A stretch of 27,605 bases of DNA from CALMEC01 sp964393105 (GTDB lineage: Bacteria; Actinomycetota; Thermoleophilia; Miltoncostaeales; Miltoncostaeaceae), in contig CAYMSM010000063.1 in assembly GCA_964393105.1 (NCBI GenBank), forward strand, positions 1 to 27,605, in the 5' to 3' direction. Positions 11,972-18,860 of the stretch are shown here, piece by piece. A program made the position numbers and the translations under genes. The notes under the pieces are model-generated. The model saw only the letters and a program-made list of their open reading frames with translations. It had not been told where the DNA came from and did not search any database. How positions within the stretch are numbered: the first letter of the stretch is position 1; every line of letters begins with the position of its first letter.

Positions 11972-12883
11972 ATGCCACCGACACGACTCGAACGCGCCCT
12001 CGCGGACGGACGTTTTGCCGTCACCGCAGAACTCGGCCCACCGAAGCACGCCGACCCCATGGCTGTCGTCGAGAAGGCCCTGCTGCTCGGACCGGTATGC
12101 GACGCCGTCAACATCACCGACAACCAGACCGCCCAATCGCGCATGGCACCGCTCGCCGCCGGCCGCATCGCGCTCGAGGCAGGTGCGGAGCCGGTCATGC
12201 AGATCACGGTGCGCGACCGCAACCGCATGGCCATCACGAGCGATTTGCTGGGCGCATCGGCCTTGGGCATCCACAACACTCTCTCGATGAGCGGCGACCC
12301 GATCCACATCGGAAACCACCCGGAGGCCGCTGTCGTCAACGACATCGACACGATGGCGCTGCTGCGTCTTCAGGGATCGCTTCGCGAGGGACGGTTCGCC
12401 AACGCCGACGGCGAGGAGATGAAGGGCGCGCCGCCGCATCTTTACATCGGCGCGACGGCCAACCCCTTCGCTCCGGACGCGGACGTCGAGATCCAGAAGA
12501 TCAAAGCCAAGATGGAGGCCGGCGCGGACTTCTTTCAGACGCAGATCACGTACATGCCGGATGCGCTCGACCGCTTCCTGGAGCGCCTGCGCGCGTCGAG
12601 TCTGCCGTCCTGGCCCAGGCTCATCATCGGGGTCGGCCCGTTCAAGCACCTGAAGATGGCGATCCACATGCGCGACAAGGTGTGGGGGGTCGAGGTTCCC
12701 GAGGCCCTCATCCAACGGATGGAACAGGCGGCCGACGAGGGCGAAGAGGGAAAGAGGATCTGCGTCGAGGTCATCGAGCGTCTGCGCGAGACCGACGGCG
12801 TCGCCGGCTGCCACGTCATGGCGGTCGCCTGGGAGGAGAGCGTTCCGGAGATCTTGGAGCGGGCGGGGCTGGGCTTGGCGTAG
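11972..12883 (+). CDS. Methylenetetrahydrofolate reductase-like protein (MetF family)
   Basis: This 303-aa TIM-barrel protein fits the MetF superfamily, which reduces 5,10-methylene-H4folate to 5-methyl-H4folate. VTAELGPPKHADP near residue 17 is the counterpart of the EFFPP active-site strand and has the form found in short acetogen-type and actinobacterial MetF proteins. AVNITDNQ, ITVRDRNR and the NTLSMSGDP segment correspond to folate/flavin-binding loops. The frame is open well upstream, but family homology begins at the ATG at 11972. No ribosome site precedes it; a -10-like TAACCT (11959-11964) suggests a leaderless message. It is divergent from the M11 gene with no folate or methionine gene nearby, so the physiological electron donor cannot be deduced. 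Confidence 0.85.
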   Translation: MPPTRLERALADGRFAVTAELGPPKHADPMAVVEKALLLGPVCDAVNITDNQTAQSRMAPLAAGRIALEAGAEPVMQITVRDRNRMAITSDLLGASALGIHNTLSMSGDPIHIGNHPEAAVVNDIDTMALLRLQGSLREGRFANADGEEMKGAPPHLYIGATANPFAPDADVEIQKIKAKMEAGADFFQTQITYMPDALDRFLERLRASSLPSWPRLIIGVGPFKHLKMAIHMRDKVWGVEVPEALIQRMEQAADEGEEGKRICVEVIERLRETDGVAGCHVMAVAWEESVPEILERAGLGLA

Positions 12884-12997
12884 ATCGCCCGCCGCGAGCG
12901 CCTCCGCCACCTGGCAGGCGGGCGCTGCACGGTGGCTGGCCCCCGGAATGACGAGAACACCCTCCGGTGGAGGAGTCACGCCGAACGTCGAACCAAA

Positions 12998-13032
12998 TGC
13001 CAATTGGCCGACGACGACACGGCCAATTGGCA
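12998..13032. repeat. Inverted repeat of two GCCAATTGGC palindromes between convergent gene ends
   Basis: TGCCAATTGGCC (12998-13009) and GGCCAATTGGCA (13021-13032) are perfect reverse complements across 11 bp, and each contains the self-palindrome GCCAATTGGC, placed 23 bp apart. The site lies between two 3' ends (metF-like and the HAD remnant). It could be a bidirectional terminator stem without T-runs, or a double operator left from lost DNA. The 272 bp around it hold no convincing gene. Confidence 0.6.
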
Positions 13033-13155
13033 GATGATGGCAAACCGCGTGGCCTCTCCTGGAGGAATACATCCCTCTCACTCACGATTTCTGAATCGGA
13101 GCGGTGTACTCCGACTGGCTCCTGGTGTGGTCCACCGTCATGCAGCCGATTCAAC

Positions 13156-13481
13156 TCATCGCCCGGGCGTTCGGACGACGAGACGATCCAGCGTGTGAGT
13201 CAGCCCGGCGAGGCCGGTCAGCTCGCCCGCACGGGGCAGGTCGCTCGTCTCGCCGAGGCGGTTGATCCACGATCGCCGCGACCGCCTCGAGACACCGTGC
13301 CAGGACCTCGCGGTACGACAGCGCCCGCCTCTCCTGGACGAGCGGCTCGACCGCGTGATGGCGGCGAAGGAGCGCGTCGGGGTCGGCGTCGGGCCCACAC
13401 CGAGCTCATGGCAGCGCGGATGCCGCCCTTCCAATCGATCAGGGTGCCGTGGCAGTCGAACGTCGCCCACCGGTCGCTCAT
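13156..13481 (-). pseudogene. Decayed haloacid dehalogenase-like (HAD) hydrolase
   Basis: Three reading frames together spell both ends of a type II HAD hydrolase. Frame one, from ATG 13481, gives WATFDCHGTLIDWKGGI, the HAD motif I with nucleophile Asp9. After a frame change near 13395 the second frame reads DALLRRHHAVEPLVQ then SYREVLARCLEAVAAIV, the usual cap-domain start. A third frame from about 13272 gives WINRLGETSDLPRAGELTGLAGL, the typical C-terminus of such enzymes, to a TGA at 13156. The central part with motifs II and III is missing. It is therefore frameshifted and internally deleted and cannot be active. Its ATG still overlaps the upstream stop in ATGA, showing it was once translationally coupled as the last gene of the operon. 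Confidence 0.75.
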
Positions 13482-14230
13482 GACGACCCCTCGTTCGCGC
13501 CGTTCTGGGAGACCACCACGACCTCCACGGCCTGCTCCACCAGCGCGAGCATCGCGGCCACCCAGACCGCGTCCTCGGCTGGGTCCTCCGGCGTCGGTCC
13601 TGTGGCCAGTACCTGCACCGCCCGCGAGGTCACCGGCGCGTCGCGTGCGTCCACCCGCCGAAGCTCCTCGCGCGCCCAATCGCGCGAATCGACATCACCG
13701 GTCGAACGCGCAAGGTCCCGCCCCGCCGCATCGGTCTCGTCTGCGGCCAGGTAGGCCGCGATCTCCTCCTCGTAGTCCGGCGGGTCCAGGTCAAGCAGGT
13801 CGATGACGATCGCGCCGATCACGAGCGCCAGCTCGGTATCAGGCGAGGCCCCGCCGGTCAGCCGGCGCTCGAGCACGCCCAGCCGCTCGGTGTTGCGCTC
13901 GATGACGGCTGCCAGAGATCGGCCCGCCGCGTCCGCGAGCGCGAGGGCGAACGGGTTGTCCGGCCGCTCATCGCACGTCAGCTCCAACGCCTCGGTCGCG
14001 AGCACGTCTGGGGTGTCCCCGACCGCCTGCTCCACCGACGCCCCTATCGCGAGCCGAAGCGCATCCCAGTGGGCGGCCGCAGTCGCGTCGCGCAGGCGGT
14101 CGAGCTCGTCCGCAGCAGCTCCCGCCACGATCGCGTCCGCGAACGCCCGGGCCTCGGCGCCCAGTACGCCCCGCGGGAACACGACCGCGGTGCGCACGAT
14201 CAGGGGCGTGAACCGCGGGAACCCGTTCAT
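13478..14230 (-). CDS. Hypothetical protein, middle gene of the FAH operon
   Basis: I do not recognise this 250-aa protein. It is acidic, predicted mostly helical and Ala/Glu/Asp-rich, with no signal peptide, no clear membrane helix and no recognisable catalytic motif. A hydrophobic helix (WVAAMLALVEQAVEVVVV) lies near the C-terminus. The start ATG overlaps the stop of the FAH gene in ATGA, and its own stop overlaps the ATG of the HAD remnant in the same way, so the three were cotranslated. Codon use matches its neighbours, which supports a real gene. Role unknown; a shared catabolic pathway with the FAH hydrolase is possible from context only. Confidence 0.8.
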   Translation of the reverse strand: MNGFPRFTPLIVRTAVVFPRGVLGAEARAFADAIVAGAAADELDRLRDATAAAHWDALRLAIGASVEQAVGDTPDVLATEALELTCDERPDNPFALALADAAGRSLAAVIERNTERLGVLERRLTGGASPDTELALVIGAIVIDLLDLDPPDYEEEIAAYLAADETDAAGRDLARSTGDVDSRDWAREELRRVDARDAPVTSRAVQVLATGPTPEDPAEDAVWVAAMLALVEQAVEVVVVSQNGANEGSS

Positions 14231-15030
14231 GCGCCGATGACCGGGTGTTCGATGGATCCGAGCCCCTCGATCTCGATGCGCACGACATCCCCATCGCGCA
14301 GGTACCGGGGCGGGATGCGGGCGACCCCGACGCCGGCCGGCGTGCCGGTCGTGATGACGTCACCAGGCTCGAGGGTGAACGACGCCGAGATGAACGCGAT
14401 GAGCTCCGCCACGCCGAAGACCATGTCCGCGGTCGTGCCGTCCTGCACGAGCTCGCCCGACAGCCACGTTCGGATCGACAAAGCTTGGGGATCGGGCACC
14501 TCGTCGGCCGTGGTGATCCACGGACCCCACGGGGCGAACGTGTCCGCGCCCTTGGCCCGCACCCACTGCGGCTCGCTCTGCTGCACGTCGCGAGCGCTGA
14601 CGTCGTTCATGATCGCGTACCCGAACACATGTGACAGGGCGTCGGCGGCGGCCACGTCGCGTGCGACCCGTCCCATGACGACCGCAAGCTCGCCCTCGAA
14701 GTCCGGTTTGCCCGTGTACCCCGGCAGCCGCACCGGACCGGCCGGACCGGTCACCGACGTCGGCATCTTCGCGAACAGGAGCGGCATGTCGGGGACGGAC
14801 TTACCCGTCTCGGCCGCATGATCGCGATAGTTCAGGCCGATCCCGATGAGCTTCCGCGGCCGGATCGGCGCCATGACCGAAAGCCCGTCCAGCGGCACGG
14901 ATTGGCCGGTTGGCTCGACCGGCGCGCCACAAACGACTTCGAGGACAGATGCAGAGATCCGGTGGACGGTCCCATCCTCGACGACACCTGCGCAGGGCCC
15001 GTCGGGACCGTAGTACGAGAGAATCCGCAT
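14227..15030 (-). CDS. Fumarylacetoacetate hydrolase (FAH) family protein
   Basis: FAH-fold enzymes are Mg/Mn-dependent hydrolases, isomerases or decarboxylases acting on diketo acids in aromatic and amino-acid breakdown. The 267-aa protein has the small N-terminal domain and the catalytic fold: IGIGLNYRDHAAE (His71), metal ligands Glu112 and Glu114 in FEGELAVVMG, Asp143 in NDVSARDVQ, then PWGPWITTADEVPDP and DVITTGTPAGVG, all standard. The exact substrate cannot be told; 5-carboxymethyl-2-hydroxymuconate isomerase or acylpyruvase-like activity is typical of this subgroup. It is first in a leftward set with ATGA overlap to the next gene. A TAGGATA element (15038-15044) about 8 bp before the ATG suggests leaderless transcription. 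Confidence 0.92.
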   Translation of the reverse strand: MRILSYYGPDGPCAGVVEDGTVHRISASVLEVVCGAPVEPTGQSVPLDGLSVMAPIRPRKLIGIGLNYRDHAAETGKSVPDMPLLFAKMPTSVTGPAGPVRLPGYTGKPDFEGELAVVMGRVARDVAAADALSHVFGYAIMNDVSARDVQQSEPQWVRAKGADTFAPWGPWITTADEVPDPQALSIRTWLSGELVQDGTTADMVFGVAELIAFISASFTLEPGDVITTGTPAGVGVARIPPRYLRDGDVVRIEIEGLGSIEHPVIGA

Positions 15031-15037
15031 ACGTCGC

Positions 15038-15044
15038 TATCCTA
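15038..15044. promoter_or_regulatory. Possible shared bidirectional -10 element
   Basis: The 46-bp gap between the FAH gene (leftward) and the phosphatidyltransferase gene (rightward) contains TATCCTA, which reads as a -10-like TATCCT rightward and TAGGATA leftward. Symmetric -10 elements driving both strands are known in bacteria. -35 elements are not evident. Confidence 0.3.
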
Positions 15045-15076
15045 CGTCGAGGTCCGCGGTCCCGCCGCCTGACCCC

Positions 15077-15742
15077 ATGACCGAACGCGAGCCGCCTATC
15101 TCCACGCACACCGAGAAACTCGACCCACCGCCCCCGTCGGCCAGACAGCGCGTGAGCGACGGAGCCAGGAGCGCCGTCGACCCGCTCATCCGCGCCCTTG
15201 TCCGACGAGGCGTCGGCCCCAACGCCATCACCGTCACCGGCTTCCTGGTTGTCGTGGCGTCGTGCGCGCTGATCCTGACCGGCCACTGGGTGCTGGCAGG
15301 ACTGGTGTTCCTCGTCGGGACGATGAGCGACATGCTGGACGGATCGGTCGCGCGCATGTCCGGCAGGTCGACCAGGTTCGGCGCGTTCCTCGATTCCACC
15401 CTCGATCGGCTCGCCGAGGGCCTCGTCCTGGGATCCGTCGGCGTCGTCTTCGCACGCGACGGCAACGAGTGGGCGCTCGCCGCCTGTTTCGTGGCGCTGA
15501 CCGCGTCGTTTCTGGTGTCGTACACGCGGGCGCGGGCCGAGGGCCTCGGCATCGACGACAACCGCGGCGGGCTGATGAGCCGAAGCGAGCGGCTCTTCCT
15601 GATCGGAACGGGCGTGTTCTTCGGCTGGATCGACCACTTCCTCGAGGTCGTGGTCTATGTGCTGGCCGTGCTGACGGTGCTGACCGTCATCCAGCGCGTG
15701 CATCACGTGTGGAGCGCGTTGCGCGCGGAGGCCCGTCGCTAG
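15077..15742 (+). CDS. CDP-alcohol phosphatidyltransferase, probable phosphatidylinositol phosphate synthase
   Basis: This integral membrane enzyme displaces CMP from CDP-diacylglycerol with an alcohol. The 221-aa protein shows the complete family motif: D85, D88-G89, A92-R93, G102, D106, D110 (DxxDGxxARx8GxxxDxxxD), where the Asp residues bind the metal pair. About six hydrophobic helices follow or flank it. The soluble N-terminus (about 1-45) is Pro-rich and charged. The motif cannot distinguish phosphatidylglycerol, cardiolipin or inositol enzymes. The inositol-3-phosphate synthase gene 68 bp downstream on the same strand makes phosphatidylinositol phosphate synthesis from inositol 3-phosphate the likeliest role, as in actinobacterial PgsA-type PIP synthases. 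Confidence 0.88.
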   Translation: MTEREPPISTHTEKLDPPPPSARQRVSDGARSAVDPLIRALVRRGVGPNAITVTGFLVVVASCALILTGHWVLAGLVFLVGTMSDMLDGSVARMSGRSTRFGAFLDSTLDRLAEGLVLGSVGVVFARDGNEWALAACFVALTASFLVSYTRARAEGLGIDDNRGGLMSRSERLFLIGTGVFFGWIDHFLEVVVYVLAVLTVLTVIQRVHHVWSALRAEARR

Positions 15743-15766
15743 AGTCGCGCCGACCGCGGCATGATG

Positions 15767-15805
15767 TACACTAATCACTACGTCGTACACCAAATTGCTG
15801 GAGGT
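15767..15805 (+). promoter_or_regulatory. Putative promoter -10 and ribosome site of ino1
   Basis: TACACT (15767-15772) resembles a -10 element in an AT-richer patch, overlapping the palindrome TGTACA (15766-15771 region). GGAGGT (15800-15805) is a strong ribosome site 5 nt before the GTG start of the inositol-3-phosphate synthase. This decides the start codon and hints at a separate promoter within the locus. No good -35 is visible. Confidence 0.4.
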
Positions 15806-15810
15806 CACCC

Positions 15811-16944
15811 GTGAAGGGTCCCGTCAACGTCGCCATCATCGGCGTCGGAAACTGCGCGTCATCCCTCGTCCAGGGAGTCCACTACTACCACGACGCCAAG
15901 GACGACGAGTTCGTGCCGGGGTTGATGAACGTCACCCTGGGCGGCTACCACGTGAGCGACATCAACTTCACGGCTGCCATCGACATCGACGCCCGCAAGG
16001 TCGGTCGCGACCTGGCTGAGGCGATCTACACGGAGCCCAACAACACGTACCGCTTCGCCGAGGTGCCCAAGAGCGGCGTCGTCGTGCAGCGCGGTATGAC
16101 CCACGACGGGCTGGGCAAGTACTTGAGCGAGGTCATCACCAAGGCACCCGGCCCCACGGCCGACATCGTGCAGCTGCTCAAGGACACCGACACCCACGTG
16201 GTGATCAGCTACCTGCCGGTCGGCTCGGAGCAGGCGACCAAGTGGTACGTCGAACAGATCCTGCAGGCAGGGTGCGCGTTCGTCAACTGCGTGCCGGTGT
16301 TCATCGGACGCGAGCCGTACTGGCAGCGCCGCTTCGTCGAGGCCGGCGTCCCGGTCATCGGCGACGACATCAAGAGCCAGGTCGGCGCGACGATCGTCCA
16401 CCGCACCCTGGCGCGCCTGATGCGTGAGCGCGGCGTCAAGATGCAGCACACGAGCCAGCTTAACTTCGGTGGCAACACCGACTTCCTCAACATGCTGGAG
16501 CGAGAGCGGCTTGCCTCCAAGAAGATCTCCAAGACCAACGCCGTGACGTCGGTGCTCGGCCAGGAGATCGACGCGCGCGACATCCACATCGGACCCAGCG
16601 ACTACGTGCCGTGGCTGACCGACCGCAAGTGGGCGCACATCCGCTTGGAGGGCCAGGCGTTCGGCGACGTGCCGCTCAGCATGGAGCTCAAGCTCGAGGT
16701 GTGGGACTCGCCGAACTCCGCCGGCATCGTCATCGACGCGGTCCGCTGCGCCAAGCTCGCCATGGACCGCGGCATCTCCGGGACACTCGAGGGTCCGTCC
16801 TCGTACTTCATGAAGAGCCCGCCGGTCCAGCACCCCGACGACGTCTGCCGTGAGCTGACCGAGGCGTTCATCAGCGGCGAGTCCAACCGGGCGCTCACCG
16901 GCTCCGACCCGGACACCGTTCCGGCCACCTCGCCAGCAGAGTAG
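15811..16944 (+). CDS. ino1: Inositol-3-phosphate synthase
   Basis: It isomerises glucose 6-phosphate to 1D-myo-inositol 3-phosphate through NAD-linked oxidation, aldol closure and reduction, supplying inositol for phosphatidylinositol, glycosylated lipids or mycothiol. The 377-aa product is close to the short actinobacterial form (mycobacterial Ino1 is of similar size). It has the NAD-binding start VAIIGVGNCASSLVQGV, the SYLPVGSEQATKWY segment, FVNCVPVFI, GDDIKSQVGATIVHR, LNFGGNTDFLNM and SKTNAV, all core signatures including the active-site Lys region. GTG start with GGAGGT ribosome site. It sits between a CDP-alcohol phosphatidyltransferase and a GT4-type glycosyltransferase, forming an inositol glycolipid-like locus. 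Confidence 0.97.
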   Translation: MKGPVNVAIIGVGNCASSLVQGVHYYHDAKDDEFVPGLMNVTLGGYHVSDINFTAAIDIDARKVGRDLAEAIYTEPNNTYRFAEVPKSGVVVQRGMTHDGLGKYLSEVITKAPGPTADIVQLLKDTDTHVVISYLPVGSEQATKWYVEQILQAGCAFVNCVPVFIGREPYWQRRFVEAGVPVIGDDIKSQVGATIVHRTLARLMRERGVKMQHTSQLNFGGNTDFLNMLERERLASKKISKTNAVTSVLGQEIDARDIHIGPSDYVPWLTDRKWAHIRLEGQAFGDVPLSMELKLEVWDSPNSAGIVIDAVRCAKLAMDRGISGTLEGPSSYFMKSPPVQHPDDVCRELTEAFISGESNRALTGSDPDTVPATSPAE

Positions 16945-16949
16945 CCGGT

Positions 16950-16996
16950 CGGTCATGGGCGACCCCGGCTGTTACTGTCGGAGTCGCCCATGACCG
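16950..16996. promoter_or_regulatory. 14-bp perfect inverted repeat covering the glycosyltransferase start codon
   Basis: Arms 16950-16963 and 16983-16996 (CGGTCATGGGCGAC and its complement) are perfectly paired across 19 nt. The right arm includes the ATG at 16990-16992. In a read-through ino1 transcript the hairpin would hide the start codon and could also stop transcription. A -10-like TACTGT (16973-16978) lies in the loop, so the arms could instead be an operator flanking a promoter that gives a near-leaderless message free of the hairpin. Confidence 0.65.
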
Positions 16997-18807
16997 GCCC
17001 CCGCTTAATCGCGCTCGTCTCGCCGCATGCCTGGCCGGCGCACGACGATCTGACGTGGCGTATCGAGCAGGAGGCACGTGCGCTCGCGCGGCGTGGACAC
17101 CGTGTCAGCATCCTGACGCCCGCGACCGGGCCCGAGCTTCTGGCAGACAGCCGCCGCCGGTTGCGCGCCCTGCGCGACGGTGACACGTCGGCGGTCGTGA
17201 GCGAAGCGGGCCAGGTCGTCGTCGTACCGCTCGGACGGTCGCTGCCGGCAGGCCCCCGGCGACGCATCGGCGGGCCGCTCGATCTGTCAGCGGCGCTCGA
17301 AGACGTGCTGTCACGCGTCCCGTTCGACGTCGTCCACGTCCATGAACCCCTGGCGCCGAGCCCCGCGCTCGCGGCATTGCGACACGCTCGCCGCGTCACG
17401 GCCGCGACGTTCTACCGACCTGAGCAGCTTGCCGGAGTCGCGTTCGTGCAACCACTCCTCGAGCGCGCCATGGCACGCTTGGACGTGTGGGTGGCCGCCA
17501 GCGAGACATCGCGACGGGCCGTGGCTGAGCTGTTCGCACGCGACTGCACGGTCATCCCAGCAGGGATCGATCCCGGGATGTTCCACCCCCCGGTCGAGGG
17601 AACGGACGGACCTCCGGGACTCGTGATCATCGCGCGCGGGGCGGATCGCGCGGGCTTGCGGTTTGCACTCCGCGTCGTGCGAACGCTCGACCTGGACACG
17701 GTGGGCGCGATCACGATCCTCGGTCCGCGCGAGGCCCCCTGGCGTACGCGGGCGGCGGTGCCGAAGAGGCTTCGCGAGCGGGTGGTGGTGATTCCGGACA
17801 TCGGTGCCGACGCCCGCGGGCAGGCGTACGCCGCGGGCGGGATCGTGCTGGTCAGCGCCCCCGACGACCTGGCGGGCTCGACCGTCGCTGAGGCGATGGC
17901 CTGCGGCCTCGTGCCGCTGATCCCGCGGACCGGCGACGATGACGCGGTCATCACGCATGGGCGCGACGGCTTGGCGCTGGCACCCTTCTCGCGCGACGTG
18001 TGGGCTGCCACGGTCACCGACCTGATCGCCGAGCGGAGTCGCTTGGCTGAGTTGGGCGCACACGCCGCCACGCGCGCCTCGGAGCGCACCTGGGACACGG
18101 TCGCGGTCGAACTCGAGGAGGGGTACGGCAGCACCCGGACGATCGGCACCGCGGTGGCGCTACGCGCGCGCCTGGTGGCGGACCTGCGGGTGCATCCCGG
18201 ACCTGATCTGCCGCCGAGGGCGATCGTGGACGCGTGCGTGGCGCGCGACGTGGGCGTCGTCGCGGTGATCACGGACACCGGCCCCGAGGCGGGGCTCGAA
18301 ACCGCGACCATCGCGCGGGGACGCCTGGTCGTCGTGGCGGGTCAGCACATCCGAACAGACGCTGGCGGGCTGGTCGGCTTGTTCCTTCGGACCGCCGTCC
18401 CCCACGGGTTGGGTCTGGAGGAGACTGCCGAGCTGATCCATTCCCAGGGCGGGGTCGTCATGGCGCCGCACCCCGGATGGTCGGAGCCACCAAGCAGAGA
18501 CCTGCTTCGTCGCCACCGAGGGGCGATCGACTGCTTCGAGACGCTCAGCGGCCCCGCATCGACCGCGCGAGCGGGGTTGGGAGAAGAGGCCGCCCGCCTG
18601 ACCCAACGGTTCGGGATGCTGTCCACCGCGGGCAGCGGCGCCACCACGGTGGAGGACATCGGAGCGGCGCATTTGAGGATGCGTCCGTTCACGTCCGCCC
18701 GCGAGTTCCTCGACGCACTTGTCGACGCGGAACCGGTGCAGCGGCGACGGGGCCTGCGGACGCGCACGCAACGTGAGAGACGCCGTCCAGCCGACCCTGC
18801 GAACTGA
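16990..18807 (+). CDS. GT4-type glycosyltransferase fused to degenerate PHP-like domain
   Basis: The 605-aa protein has two parts. Residues 1-385 form a GT-B glycosyltransferase of family 4 type: VSPHAWPAHDDLTWRIEQEARALARRGHRVSIL, DVVHVHEPLAPSPALAAL, VIPAGIDPGMFHP, and a nucleotide-sugar site STVAEAMACGLVPL. The usual EX7E pair reads Asp-X7-Glu (Asp293, Glu301). Residues 395-580 follow the PHP phosphoesterase layout (VADLRVHPGP, VGVVAVITDTGPEAG, GRLVVVAGQHIRT, LVGLFLR, GGVVMAPHPGW, GSGATTVEDIG), but ligands are replaced: HxH became RxH (400-402), DH became DT (429-430), the Glu became Gln452, and SDAH became SGAT. The PHP half is probably non-catalytic, perhaps regulatory or binding. With ino1 upstream, a PimA- or MshA-like inositol acceptor is plausible but unproven. 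Confidence 0.85.
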   Translation: MTGPRLIALVSPHAWPAHDDLTWRIEQEARALARRGHRVSILTPATGPELLADSRRRLRALRDGDTSAVVSEAGQVVVVPLGRSLPAGPRRRIGGPLDLSAALEDVLSRVPFDVVHVHEPLAPSPALAALRHARRVTAATFYRPEQLAGVAFVQPLLERAMARLDVWVAASETSRRAVAELFARDCTVIPAGIDPGMFHPPVEGTDGPPGLVIIARGADRAGLRFALRVVRTLDLDTVGAITILGPREAPWRTRAAVPKRLRERVVVIPDIGADARGQAYAAGGIVLVSAPDDLAGSTVAEAMACGLVPLIPRTGDDDAVITHGRDGLALAPFSRDVWAATVTDLIAERSRLAELGAHAATRASERTWDTVAVELEEGYGSTRTIGTAVALRARLVADLRVHPGPDLPPRAIVDACVARDVGVVAVITDTGPEAGLETATIARGRLVVVAGQHIRTDAGGLVGLFLRTAVPHGLGLEETAELIHSQGGVVMAPHPGWSEPPSRDLLRRHRGAIDCFETLSGPASTARAGLGEEAARLTQRFGMLSTAGSGATTVEDIGAAHLRMRPFTSAREFLDALVDAEPVQRRRGLRTRTQRERRRPADPAN

Positions 18808-18818
18808 AACGCGTTTCA
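18805..18818. promoter_or_regulatory. Perfect 14-bp palindrome, LacI-type operator candidate
   Basis: TGAAACGCGTTTCA is fully self-complementary. The form TGAAAC-CG-centre-GTTTCA resembles operators of LacI/GalR-family regulators. Its first three bases are the stop codon of the glycosyltransferase-PHP gene, and it ends 42 bp before the UDG-like gene, which it may control. No LacI-type regulator gene is in the window. Confidence 0.5.
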
Positions 18819-18860
18819 CGCAGGAGATCCGCTACCACAAAGCCAATAGATGCGTCGCTG

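Noticed and set aside
12887..12924. Terminator after the metF-like gene (CGCCCGCC and GGCGGGCG)
   Set aside because: The 8-bp arms are separated by 23 nt and no T-run follows; expected by chance in such GC-rich DNA.
12932..13198. A small rightward gene in the metF-HAD remnant gap
   Set aside because: The frame crosses the double palindrome and the HAD remnant, has no ribosome site and gives a low-complexity product.
15859..16956. A 365-codon leftward frame antisense to ino1
   Set aside because: The plus strand is a clear inositol-3-phosphate synthase; the antisense product is low-complexity Val/Asp/His-rich.
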